A stretch of 64,000 bases of DNA, from the NCBI RefSeq assembly GCF_000003815.2, contig NC_049990.1, positions 19,511,258 through 19,575,257 of the forward strand. Reading direction: 5' to 3'. The notes beneath the pieces are model-generated. The model saw only the letters and a program-made list of their open reading frames with translations, did no database searches and was not told the DNA's origin. The translations under genes were made by a program, and so were the position numbers. The stretch comes from Branchiostoma floridae. Its lineage: Eukaryota > Chordata > Leptocardii > Amphioxiformes > Branchiostomatidae. Positions 34,999 to 47,900 of this stretch are shown here, in pieces (position 1 is the stretch's first letter; every line of letters starts with the position of its first letter).

Positions 34999-37267
34999 TT
35001 TTTCTCTCTCATCTGCACAGTTCTTCAGAAACAAGTTCTGGAAGAAGTCCTTAGCATGAAGCCCATTCAAAATACTTGGATCTATGCTTCAAATAGGTTA
35101 AATTCTATTCCAAACACTTGCAGCTTTACATTTGAAATTTATTCTGTTTAACATTTCATCTAAAGGAAGATGCAAAGGAGATCAATGGATGATACACCAT
35201 TAAGGTTTCGAGCATTCTTATATGTTTTAAAGAGCTTAGGATGTGTACTAATTACTTCTTTAATACAAAGGGATCATAAAACGTATACTATATGTATGAT
35301 AACACGTATCATTCGTTCACATGTTGATTTGAAGGTAAAAATTCCGGTAATAAGCCAGTCAACTTGACTTCAGAACTCTTTGCGTCAACGACTAGGAAGT
35401 TAAGCACCTTAAAAGTATCATCATCAAATACCCTAATATTTTGCGACAAAACTGGCCGAAAAAAAGACGTAAAGGACTGTTAGGACATATGCTCTGTATT
35501 TTTTTCCACATTTTTGCGGTGATAATTGCAAATTGATTACTTTGTTTCTGTAATAGAAATCTATTGACGTAATTAGGTAAAAAATAATTCTTGATTTGTG
35601 ATAATATGTGCAACAAAAAATTAGGACACGCTTTGTCCTGGCTGTAACTGTAGCTACAATTTTTGCAAATAATAACAAACTACATGATATCAAAGTCATA
35701 ATGCTTAATTAGCGCTTCAAAGAATACATATCGGGGACAATTGGAAAGTTTGCTGGGGCCAGTTTCATTACTTGGCATTGCCAGAGATTTTCATTATTAA
35801 GCCTTCACAGTATTTTCCCGATCTCCATAAAATGGTGCATTTACAGTAGATGTTTACTGACAGAACCATTGAACCTGAACTCTTTCGTATGAAAAATCAT
35901 AGGCAATTTAAAAAAAAGGATAAAAACTAGCCCCTTGGGGATGTTTAATGTTAACGATGGGAAAGAGGCGGAGTAAAAAGGCCATTGAGGGATGGCTCAG
36001 CTTTTGCAGTATAAAGACGTTGCTTTTGTCTTTGCAATCTAGTTCCGAACCACAGTGATCAGGAAGCCTTTACCTTTGATCAGGAAGCAATGGTCTGTGG
36101 TCTTTTTTGCTCTCCACAAGTTTTTCGCAGCAGCGAAGCGTAGTGACCTGGTAACCAAGCTTTGAGAAAACTGGGCACACATGTTTAGCATATAATGCCG
36201 TCGTCACATCGGTCATGATTAGATGGGGCTAGATGAGCGTGCCTGGGTGGATTGCACGTCGATCGCAGTTAAGTCGTATAAATCGCAAGTACATAAAGAA
36301 CTTTGAAGAGCTTTATTGCACGACAAGTGTACATGATACAATGTATGGCAACAACTACAAAGTACAAAATCTATAGGTATAAATAAGTCAACATATTGGG
36401 TCTAGCATGTTATTTACACTATTGGTTCTAAGGTATAACCATTCCTGAATTTGTTTGCCTACTTTTTTTTAACACAGTTAGGGTTATCGCCTCCCAGAAT
36501 GTAACATTTAATTTAGCTATCGTTAAGCGTTGCATTACGAAGAATGGATTTTGATTTTTTTCTTCAAAATTATTTACTCCTAACATATAGTATGATGCCA
36601 CTTAAGAACTTAGCACTTACCACATTTAAGGGTGACTTTGTCAGTTTTTATTAATTACACGGTGTTTATAGTTGTAAATGCACGTACTGAAGTTAACGAC
36701 CTTTACGCCTGAATGATTTTTATCACTTCATTATAAAAGCCATTAATGTCATAGTTTGGATGAACTTAACTCATTGTAATAGCTTCAGTATAATAACGGA
36801 TAATCTAGCATCTTTTTAGATATATGAATTAATGATATGTTTAATACATGCTATTGTATTAAACTAGTTAAAATATATTTAGGATGAAAAATTTGCTTGG
36901 TGGATACAAATCAATTAATGTGTCATTGGCTCCTACATATTAGAGTCATCCTTTGCAAAGTCCAAACTGTAGCAAAAGAGAAGAAACACACAGCATTATT
37001 AAAGCTTTACTACTTATGGTGTATTAATACCTAGTGCGTTTGTTTTAGTTTGTAATATGTTATGTCTTAATGGGCAGCCGCCAACAAAGCTACTGCCGTC
37101 AGATTCTAAGTATCTTATCGTCAGATTCAATAAATGCTATATTCTAAGGGTGACTAAACTGTGTTGGCCGAGTGTTCTCCTGTCTCTCTATTTACGAGTG
37201 TCTCCTCTCTGATCTATAAAAAAAATGTCTGTGGTACTGTACAATATCCAGACACAGGTGCATACCG
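34999..37267. other. Intergenic, between the 3' ends of genes 1 and 2
   Basis: No gene is seen. The stretch is AT-rich, and scattered frames of 65-88 codons lack domains or codon structure. I found no AATAAA within about 500 bases of the gene 1 stop, so its 3' end is not placed. Confidence 0.5.
36298..36395. repeat. Retroelement-like end shared with the array
   Basis: GAGCTTTATTGCACGACAAG then TGTACATGATACAATGTATG matches, with mismatches, 11270-11320 and 19860-19905 (ACTTTATTGCGAGACAACTG...). Read on the minus strand it ends in CAATAAAGCTC, like a retroposon 3' end. Confidence 0.4.
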
Positions 37268-37778
37268 CTATCCCTGGTGCTAAACACCACACACACACAT
37301 GCAGGTAAACACCCTATCCCTGGTGCTGAACACCATCCACACACAGGTAAAAACCCTGTCTCTGGTGCTGCACACCACCCACACACAGGTAAACACACTG
37401 TTCCTGGTGCTGCACAGCATCCACACACAGGTAAACACACTGTTCCTGGTGCTGAATACCACCCACACACAGGTAAACACCCTGTCCTGGTGCCGAACAC
37501 CATCCACACACAGGCAAGCACACCTGTCCCTGGTGCCAAACACTATCCACACACAGCTAAATACCCTGTCCCTGGTGCTGAACACCATCCACACATAGGC
37601 AAATACTCTGTCCCTGGTGCTAAATACCATCCACACACAGGTAAATACACTGTCCCTGGTGCCAAACACCATCCACACATAGGTAAATACCCTGTCCCTA
37701 ATGCTGAACACAGGTAATCACAGCTGTTAGTGGTGCTAAACGCCATCCACACACAGGTAAATACCCTGTCCCTGAACC
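37268..37778 (+). repeat. 42-bp minisatellite, about 12 units
   Basis: The unit is close to CACCATCCACACACAGGTAA + ACACCCTGTCCCTGGTGCTGAA. Ten units are near full length; the eleventh is shortened and the last trails off at about 37778. Because 42 is a multiple of three, several frames on both strands stay open for 100-146 codons as a 14-residue period (HTGKHPVPGAEHHP). No initiation context, splice signals or homology support translation. Confidence 0.92.
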
Positions 37779-39660
37779 GGATTTATATATACAAAATGAA
37801 TGCACATTTTTACTCTGTGACACTGGAGGGTAACCTCCAGTAACAGGGTATTGTAATCACTTTGTGCGTTGAGTGTTCGCACCTATATCTCTATGTTCCG
37901 TATGCCGCAATCGCATGTGGATTGACATGTCGTCTGTACTCGGTTGGGGAATGATGCACGTTATTTTTTTTTCGCCGTAGCTGTTTTTATTATGGATGTA
38001 ATAATTTTAGTTTTCACCCCTACGCCGTCCGGTATAGTGGTTCAGGTCTTCCTTATGATTGTGCATTAAGCCTTGTAGTAGTTTGATACCGTCAAGCAGA
38101 TGTTGTCCTCGTCGGAATATGTCATCGCGTTCGGGCTTTGCGTTTCCAATATTGAGGTTGGTTTGACATAGCATACTGTTAACATTTTGCGCGGTTGCTA
38201 GTCAAATGCATTTTATGGTTAGAACGTGTTTGATCATTGGGATCATTTTTTTTCGCGGCAGCTGTTTTCTTTATCGATGTAAAAATTTGAGATATCACCC
38301 CTATTTCCCTGGTATTGTAGAACAGCTGGCCTATAGACGTTGAGGTGTGGCAATTACTTATCTCCAAGCAGATGTGGGGTCGTGTGGGCAGCTGTCCACA
38401 GCTGTTATTGACCCACTTTTTAAAATGGTGTGCGTTGTTGTTTTCATTTGGTGTCGTTCGATTGAGACGCTGATTCCGCTGTTAATGCGTACAGGACTGT
38501 TTTAAATTTGGCAGTGATAGGTATGTTAGCTTTTAAGTATTTTTTTGGTATAAGCTGTAAGGCAGACGAAGATGTTATTGATTAATCCAATAACCTGTCA
38601 ACAATGTAGCACGAAATATGGTTATAATGACGTCGGTAAAAAGTCATTATAAATCTCCAGATTAGTCTTACCGATTACTTTCACATTTTTAGTTACAAGA
38701 GAGTATACGCAGTAGTGTCAATCAAAGGGTTGAAGGGCGTTTTTGGACCACCGTATTTTTTTCTACGTCGTCAAGGGCGTAGTAGGGGCCCCGTATGGGT
38801 GACACTCGTAAGTGCAAAAGAAATCGAAATTACAACATCGAAATGTAAATAGAAACGCATGAAACGATATTTAACAATGTCAATATTTGTTTAATGACAA
38901 TTGCTAAAATGTAGATTTGACTGTGCATTATTTCCGCATTCAGTTTTGGATATGCGAATCGAGTAAGTGTTGCCACATTGTGATAATAGTAAGGAGCTAG
39001 AAGCAAACTCAACTTTTAATGATTTTACCATTTAATGCAAAATTCACAACAAGCACAAAAGACTCGCAACCTTAGCCTGTAACTTCTATGATGTCCAGAA
39101 TCAGTCAGAAGAAGCGTTTTTGACACCTTATTAATTCGGGTGATTATAACATATGGAAATACAGTAAAACGGCAACAGCCTCAAAATACTTTTAACAAAT
39201 ATACCCCTGTCTTTGTAAAGCACAGAATTATGTATTCTAAAGTTAACGCATTCTTTATAGAGATCTAATATACAGTTACGAAGTATAAACATTGCCAGTA
39301 CAAAGTTTCGAAAATACATATCTTCAGATGGTAGTTATTATAGCTTTTTTTTCAGGAATAGGAAAAAGATTTTAGCAGCATAATAGCAAAGCAACAATCT
39401 TAAACACGATTAATGATATGATATTGAAATACGAAACACTCTTCTATTCTAGCGTAAGTAGTCTATATTGATTCACCAATACCATACACAAAAAAATTAG
39501 GTCTTAAAAATCAATTGGTAATATGTTTACATATTTTCGTTATGCTAGATTTATCTTCCATCAGATTCTAGATCTGGCACTTGTATTGTGGCTGTTACCA
39601 TGTTTTTCTTACCAGGAATATCTATCAAATTTTGTGCTATTTGCACAAGACACCAAAGCA
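37779..39660. other. Intergenic, with a diverged ~275-bp tandem duplication
   Basis: The phrase TTTTTTTCGCCGTAGCTGTT (near 37966) followed by TCACCCCTACGCC recurs, diverged, near 38243 as TTTTTTTTCGCGGCAGCTGT followed by ATCACCCCTATTTCCC. This is an old tandem duplication. I see no gene or RNA in the rest. Confidence 0.45.
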
Positions 39661-39666
39661 TTTATT
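39661..39666 (-). promoter_or_regulatory. Candidate polyadenylation signal of gene 2
   Basis: TTTATT on the plus strand reads AATAAA on the minus strand, about 390 bases past the gene 2 stop codon. It is the first AATAAA I find downstream of the stop. Only position supports it. Confidence 0.35.
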
Positions 39667-40051
39667 TCCCATCGGATATGATGTTGTAAAATTACGTGCT
39701 AACATTACGTCTTTAGTTAGTAATTCACTAAATATAGGCACATGGTAGTTAATATAAATCTTACTCACTTGTCAATATATGAAATATAGATTTCTTGATA
39801 CGATGATAATATCCGTCATTGAAAACATTAAAACCAATACGAAATGTACCATAATTTGTCAAGCAACGACCTACTTTGACTGTAAACTATTAAATGTAGT
39901 TTACCTCAGCAAGTCTAAATCTTGTACATCTTGTACAATCTTTAAAATGTACATCAAGGTGACACAACATTTTCAATCTTGTTTTAAAAAGCACATCAAC
40001 ATTATATCTCTTTCTCATTGACAAAACTTCTTGACAAATTTGGTTCACATT

Positions 40052-40336
40052 TTACGCATTTCCTTGTCCCTTGGAGGCATACATAGGGTTGCTTATACCT
40101 CCCGGTTCGGTGTAATCGCCCGGAGTCTCGGTCTCCAGCTCTTGTTGGGCGGCGGCAGCTTCCTTTGCCAGCTTGTCGTCTTCAAATGTCTCCCAGTCGT
40201 TGGGAGATACGTCCGCGGGATCGGTACCGAGCTGTTGTGCCGAGGGTGCACCGGGAACAGCACCCTCGTACTCCGGTGGAGATGGAGCCTCGGAGAGCGG
40301 CTTACCGTCATTGAAAGTTTCCCAGTTGGCGATTTT
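40052..40336 (-). CDS. Gene 2 exon 35: C-terminal cytoplasmic tail
   Basis: The last exon (94 residues and TAA) opens [20 protein letters not shown]. It has a PPEY motif, a second [14 protein letters not shown] repeat, an acidic Gln/Glu stretch and ends [17 protein letters not shown] fits the NPxY signal that recruits PTB-domain endocytic adaptors, and PPEY fits a WW-domain ligand such as those used by Nedd4 ligases. These roles are family knowledge applied by motif, not shown here. The acceptor TTTTAG/AAA is in phase 0 with exon 34. Confidence 0.85.
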   Translation of the reverse strand, partial: KIANWETFNDGKPLSEAPSPPEYEGAVPGAPSAQQLGTDPADVSPNDWETFEDDKLAKEAAAAQQELETETPGDYTEPGGISNPMYASKGQGNA

Positions 40337-43300
40337 CTAAAAGAAAAAGAAAAAAAAAAGCTTGAGAGATATCGATCAAGTTTAGTTCACTGAAAAGCTA
40401 CAATTCCAATGGTCGTGGCAAGAGAAGACGCTATGTACAGTACAGTAATTACTGGTTCGTTCGAAGATCTTCGAATACGATTCAATCTGTACATCTGGAT
40501 ATAAACGGAGACTAACTTCCAGAAGTTTCAAGTGACGACCATTACTCTTTTTCAGTATCAGTAGAGTGAACTGGTAGAACCTGACAGGACGCTGTTGTCA
40601 ACATGGATGTCTAACCTTCATATATAAACGTATACCAGTCCGTTGTACCGGATAAATTTTTCTAGCTCTTTCCCGGATCCACAAGCACAAAGGACAATGG
40701 ACCACGGCTTAGTATATTGTCATAGGGACTGCGATCCTTTACGGTAGCTTGCATGTAGGGTAAGCGACACAGCCGGGATCAAACTCACGGCTTCTAGCTA
40801 GTTCCAAATGCGGGCCCGCTAGCCTATGCATGTTTATACTACAATGGACTACACACCCTACCTTCAATCCGTCAACTGAGAGATTGGCGACGCCGTTCAC
40901 AGCGATTGGTGCACTTGGAGCGGGCGCCACGTGCTCGTCTTGTGCCGCATCTTCTTTGGAAAGCTTGCCGTCATCAAATCCGCCCTCCATATCGGGTGAA
41001 GACAGAGCAAGCTTCTCGGGCAAAGCTTCTATTTCCACGACGTTTTCGGGTTGAGCTTTGGTCAGGTCTAGGAACCCACCATCGGCACCTTCTTCAAGCC
41101 TTAGACCTTTGTGCAAGAAAGTTTTGGAACATTTTGAAATATTCTAAGTATCTAAAATCAAAAACTTTTGTTCCAAACGGTTACATGTTGTGTAGTTTTA
41201 TCTGCTACAATCATAAATAGTGTTGAAGATTGGCTTATGTCTTTTTGCTTGTGTACATGTATATTTTAAGCGTAACATGAAAGTTTATCTGTGTTGGTAG
41301 AAGTCATTCTTGAATAAGTTTAACTGTGGGCGTCATAGACTTCCTGCAACTTATGACCCACTGCTCACTGAGTCACGTGTTCTATTTGCATAACATGACG
41401 TCACGGCAGAATTGGATCGTTCATTCCTGGACAAAGAATAGTGCTGTTCAGTCGAAAATTTGGTAGAGTCCAATTTTTGTGTTGGATATTACAGTCGAGC
41501 TCGTCCAAGTATGTTTAAAGCGTTTGACGTCAAAAGAAAATAAACTGCACGGACTATTTTGAAACACATAAAAGAATTAAAGTATGTAAGCACTTACCTG
41601 TGTTGTAGGGAAGGGATTCGCCCATGCCATATACTGGATTCTCCTGCGTCTCCAAGTCTTTGAGTCGGACGTTTTGTCCTGGTAGCTTGCGCTGCTGTCT
41701 GCGGTAGTATATGTAGCCACCTAGCGAGATGGCACCTAAAAGCAGCAAGGCCACGATGACACCAACTGCCACAGCTGCGGTATTGGTTCCGTCTTTCTGT
41801 GGTACTGACCCTATGTGATTAATGATAAAAGATTCATCGATTATTTTTAGATTCTGTTTATTTGAACGACTACATTACATTGGAGATCACTGTCTAGCAC
41901 TGAAAAGGGACGGGGGATGACACAGGTTATCTATCACCTATGATCCATTACTGCAGTCACGTGGCTTCAACGTCACGTTCTTGAAGCTGCATTATACCGG
42001 TCCATTCTGTGAACAAGTCTGAAAACTTGAGGAAGTCTAAGCCACTCCTAGTGTTGGTAAAGTAATGCTTATCAAATCTACCAACACCAATTAATTTTCC
42101 TGCTTATTTATCACTGTTACTGTTAGTACAATGTGAATTAAGTGTATACGAAGGTGCGAATTATCTTCCATTAAAGCGCGTCACCAAACAGCTGTACAGT
42201 AGTTTTGTATTCCAGAATAACCTTATGAAACTCACCACAGCCTCCATCTATTTCCACGGTTCCGCTTGGACATTCATACTTCAAAGCCTTTGCCGTGAAT
42301 GAGTTTTGATCTGCCGGGTAGGTCTGCCCATCTACATTTACGGCAACGTTCCCTGACGTCACCTCCATCCTGATCTCATCTACAACATCCTGTACTTTGG
42401 CCTGAGCTTTGCTGATGCTGTCCTCAACGTTTCCGTCCGACGTGTCCGGAGTAGCCTTGACCTCAATGTCCACGTCCAAACCGTTGCTGGCTCGTTTGAC
42501 CCTGTCTGACCAGATTCTGCTTTCTCCGACTCCGACCACATCTTTCTTGACCAAATGCATCACTACGTCATCGTTGTTACCCACTGTCAATGATGAAGCA
42601 ATGTCTTTCTCTTCGAGACCTAATTCTCGCTTCTTTCTATATGCTTCCTTATATTGTAGGATGGATTCTTTAGCCTCATTCATCAATGTTATTTTAGCCG
42701 AAGGCTTACGACTGTGACTATCTTTTGACATTGCTGCCAACAGTTGGAGAACACCAACGTGTTCTGGTGCTCTTCGCTTTCGTGTACTGCTGTCAGAACA
42801 TGACACTGCTATTTGATCAGCATTGCACAAGTCAACGTTAGTTTGCAAAGCTGTTTGGCAGATTCCTTGCCGTCGAAAGTTGTTGATGAGACTTATCCTT
42901 GCTGAGCGTAGCGTTGAGACGTCATTGGTACAAGGGACGTTTGGAATGTTGAAGGACACGGGGATGGAAACTGCATCCGGTGTTTCAGCTCCTTGACAGA
43001 TATTGATAAAATATATAATGATTAATATATAGAATGAGTAGTAAAATGCAACATTGAGGAATATTACTATATGCTACCATACTCACATCTAGTCATTTTA
43101 ATGTGATATGTGCATGTGGTACATCAGAATCTGTAATGTATGATTGGTATGATATTCACTTACACACTATATGTACAAATGTAAATACTGTAGGATATGA
43201 TAAATCTTTATTAAGTAGACGCAACCAAAGTCCAATTTTACTACCCAATACACACATGTCGTCAGCAGATTAGCCTACTTACAAGTACATGTATTTCAAT

Positions 43301-44896
43301 GAACAAACATGTTGTGATGATTAAATGCATCACTATTAATTCCATGGTCTAAACATTCGTTGATGTATATGATGCCTGTCTGTACGCAATATGAAATATA
43401 AAATATATTACTAGATACATGTCATGACACCAGTGTAAGTGTAAGTACATCTATTGAACAGATCTTACTTGCACAGGCGTACTCCGTAGTTATGTTCCAG
43501 TTGCCATCTGGTAGACATGTGATGGTCCTGGCGGTTGGTCTGTAGTTAGGCCGACAGACGACATAGCACTTCATGACGTTTGCTGTGACTGGACAGCGGC
43601 CGAATTCACCGTTAGTGACCGGCGGTAGGGTGTCCTTCGTGCAGGACGTGGCTGAAAATGGTTCACAGATATTCAGTTTTAATATAAACTTAGTGGTAGA
43701 AATGTCCCTTTGGCTTAATTGATTGCCCGGTTTTAATGGTAGTTTATTTTCGTCTGTTTGGATCGCATTCAATACGCTTTGGGAAAGTTTATGATCGAAC
43801 AGCAGGGCTTGACGAACTCAGCCTGTACTGAGCTGACCTCCAAACGGGGGCTTTTGATTTGAGCCACGCGTGAAGTCACACGTCGAGGCCGCTTATTAAC
43901 TAATTTAATCTGCGCTCAAATGCTACCACCTGTTAAACCTGTAAACTCTGATTCTACTCTCGGGGTCAGCACATCTCGGATTGGAATTCAATGTTTTGAG
44001 AGCGGACGTAAAATGGGGTCCAATGTCCTTGTGCTTATCATATTTTGTTCCTGTACAGTTGTTTATATTGAAGGGATACTAGATTATAAGTGTACCTCGT
44101 ACTGGTGATGCAACTGTTGTTGTTCTTGCTTGGGTTGTAACTGCAGGTGTTGCTGTGGAAATCATAAAATATTTGGTTATTTTCTAAATCTTCATTTGTA
44201 AGTAGGAGTAGAAGTCATCTTTCCACTTGGAGAGATGATGGTGACAATCTTGAATTAGGTCCTTACCAGCATCTTGTATAGCTTTCCTAGCGTGGCATCC
44301 ACGGGCCACAGTATAGACATATAAATGTACAAAAGTTCAAAACTTTCATTTGTAGTGATATGAGTACTCATAATCATTATGAATATTACCGTAGTAACTT
44401 GTACCACATATGTAATGTTTCAAAGTCATGTAACGGTGGCTCATGCTAATATTTCTGCTTTCTTGGTTTCCTCAAACCCTATCTGCAAGGAACTTCTCCA
44501 TTTTGAAACATTGCATGAAGAAGGAACCTAAACCAGCCGCCTTACTTTTCGGTACATTGGCAGGGTTGATGCAGGTTAAACCGTCTGGCTTCAACTGATG
44601 ACCCTCTGCGCAGGCGCAGACTTTACGGTCCGTGGTTGTCGGCAGGCACAACTCGTTACAGCCGCCATTTTGAAGATCACATGGACCTGTAAATACATAT
44701 TATTATTTAAAAAACGCATACTCTTAAATATTTTTTCTGTATTCGTATCGGTTTTATACCAGTTACGTTGATCCTCTGCATGAGGAGTCCTCTTATAAGA
44801 GTAGATATGTCGGAGGGAAAAATATAGTACCTTTTTACCTTCACCAAAAATGTTCTTTTTTCGGCGTGTGTGTGTGCGTGCGTTACGGTGCGTGTG

Positions 44897-44936
<40 letters not shown>

Positions 44937-47900
44937 TGTCTGTGTTTGAACAGCATAATTCGAAACTCCAGAAGCCTTGTAATGATGCTAGTGGTAGGTA
45001 AGTTTAGGTAGTGAAACCGAAGGTTAAGTACGATAATCCCCCACACCAGCGGCTTTCTATGGTACTGCAGATGAACTTGCATAGTTTATATCCCATGTTT
45101 TGGACATGCTGTGGTTGTCTGCACATTTCCTTGAATGCTAGCCACAAGTGGACATTTTCTTTTTCAGATTAGAGACAAAGCATACCTCTAGAGAGTGGCT
45201 GTTCACTGCCGTCGAACACGCGGACGCTGTGAGGAGTTGTCTGAAGCTGGACCGTCTTTTCTAACGTGCTCCTCAACCCGATACTGACGGTCCGGTTCGT
45301 ACGATCCGTCCAGAAATTAAAGTCCTTGAAGAGACAAAACAATCAATAAGTAATGTGCGTGTGAAACAATTGTTAACGGAAAATAACGCATTTTGTGAGT
45401 TTCTCACGAGTTCATTCTGTTCCTGGCTAATGTGCTTTCGAACTGGACTCAAATGTTTTTATCTTAAACCAAGTAGGTTCCTTGCAGCCCTGTGATATGT
45501 CCCTCTATTTATGAATGGTGTTATCAACGTATTGATAGACAAATAAATTACCTTGTAGACGGCTATTCCGAAGAGTTCTCCGCCGTTGCTTGACCAGTGT
45601 TGTTGGGGTTCCTTACCGCGAAGGTTTGACGACATGACGGTGCCTGTGTCACTGTCAGCCCAGTAAACTCTGCATTGGAGAGAAAATATTAATAGTGAGC
45701 GATAAATACAGCACAGCATTTTGATACAGCAATTCTAACATAACCTTGGTTCGTATAACCCTAAACATTTGTTCAGATCATTGATTTACCCAGAGGCACA
45801 CATGAAGCACGCTTTCCTGCTGTTTTTTAGTAGCATGCCAAGAAGTGTTGCTAGTCCTTAAGCTTCCTCTTTAACGTGCCGGAGGCATCCCTTCAAACAC
45901 TGGGCCCCAGTTACGGTCCCTTAAAAAAATGTGTGCAGCCCCAACCGAGATGTCTTGACCCAGGATTTAAATTGGATTCCAAGATACCAACTAATTCGAA
46001 CTAAGAGCTCAGCTGGGATTCTGCTACCAATTGAGTTATTTTATTTTCATTAGCTTTAAGCATTATAAATGACGACTGTGTATGTTACACCTACCTGCTA
46101 TTAAGGAAGTCGATGGAGAGAGCAGTCGGCTTGCTTATGGCTATTCCAAGATTTGACGAAATGATGACTTCCTGTTCGGTTCCAGCGAGAGTAGAACGGG
46201 AAATACGAGGGGTGGAACCACCAACTTCCGTCCAATAAAGCAATCTAAAAACGCATCAGAAGCACTAATGTATTTCTCTATGTGATATCTTCACCAAAAC
46301 ACATAACATCAGATACAGTAGCTACTACATAGTTATTTCAAAACCTTATCTATAGATAGCAACAACGGTATCGTTAGAGTATCGTTACGGTATCGTTACT
46401 GTCGTTCATGTACAAGTATAACTACTGTAATTATGCCCTGTTGGCATAAAATGAAATGTCCTATTAAATGAATAGTTACTTCAGTCCTGGATGTACAGCG
46501 ATCCCTCTTGGGTCATTCAGATGTTCCTTTAGAATTTTCCTAGAACTTCCATCCAGTCGAGCAACAGAGATCGAGCCATTAGTACTACCCTCCGTCCAGT
46601 ATACGTTAGACGTAACCCAGTCAACGGCTATTCCTGGAATCGTAGGATATTGTTCACATAAATCACAAGTAGATAAGAGCGAAACAAGTAGCCGTGTTCA
46701 ATTGTGTTCTCATTGACGTGAACTACTTACTACATAAATGTAGATATATACTCAAATGGACAAGTTGCCTGCAAATACATACTGTTTATCTGAAACTCCT
46801 GCTCTGCTTAAAAGTCTTACTCAAACATATTCATATACATAATTTTTATATAGTGACCACTTCCTCCAGCTTTATCCTGCCATATACATTAAATAGACTT
46901 AACAATAGTCCAGGTCATTGACATTATTCTTCCCTGAGTAAAAACGAGTAGAAAGTAAAAAGAAAACAAACAAACAATTGTAACAGCTAATATCCGAACT
47001 AAGCTCCTATTGGCTACAGGCGGAAGAAGAAGAAAGAAAATTGACACCTCAACAAAAACTCCCTTCCTCGGAAAATACAAATACCTGCTATTCCTTGTCC
47101 TCCCGAGTAGATTTCAACAGAGCTACTTCTTGCCAGTTCGAACTTTTTGATGTTCTGCATTTGACCGTTGACGTCTTCTGCGTAGTAGATGGCTTTCTCT
47201 GATAATAATAAATGTAGGGGATGTAAGAAGATAGATGAACTGCATTATCTTTTGTGATTAATCATGCCATCGCATCATCCATTATGCACATCCATATATT
47301 TAAACAATTAGCTCAATAGCAATTCTTTTTCTTTACATGTACATGGATTAGATTACCCTCGTTATACTTAAAATAATATAGAATTTCATATACTGACGTA
47401 AACCTTGCCATATATCTAATAAAATTACGTAATAATGTGTATTTTGACGTTTTACCGACGTCAGAGGCAATATCAATACAACAATTCTGTAACTCTTTTC
47501 TGTGATTTCACATCATTTGTCTGTACGTTGTAAACTGTACAATGTCAAGTAAGTATAATGTTCTGTATTTTTGCCTTAAAAGTTTGTCAATCACTTTAAT
47601 AACACTTAAAGAAAGTATTCAGCATTGCAAATTAGCGATGATGGTAGTAATGTTTTTAAAGACTTTAATGCAGTCAAAACACTATTATAAACCTGTACTG
47701 AACACCAACCGTTGAAATTGAAATCCATAGCAACAGTCTTCCCTCCCGTCACCAAGACAGTCGATGTAGAGTCCGCAGTTTTAGGAAGGTCGACTAGATT
47801 GTGTGGGAACCGCAGTATGCCCTCATCCGTGGACACAAGGAGAGCCTTGTCGAAGAGGTGACCATCTGAGAAAAATCCATTTGCTTTAGAAATTTAAAGA

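Noticed and set aside
37277-37717. 146-codon frame, and the array as a CRISPR or secreted repeat protein
   Set aside because: The 42-bp units are adjacent without unique spacers, so it is not CRISPR. The open frames exist on both strands because the unit is a multiple of three.
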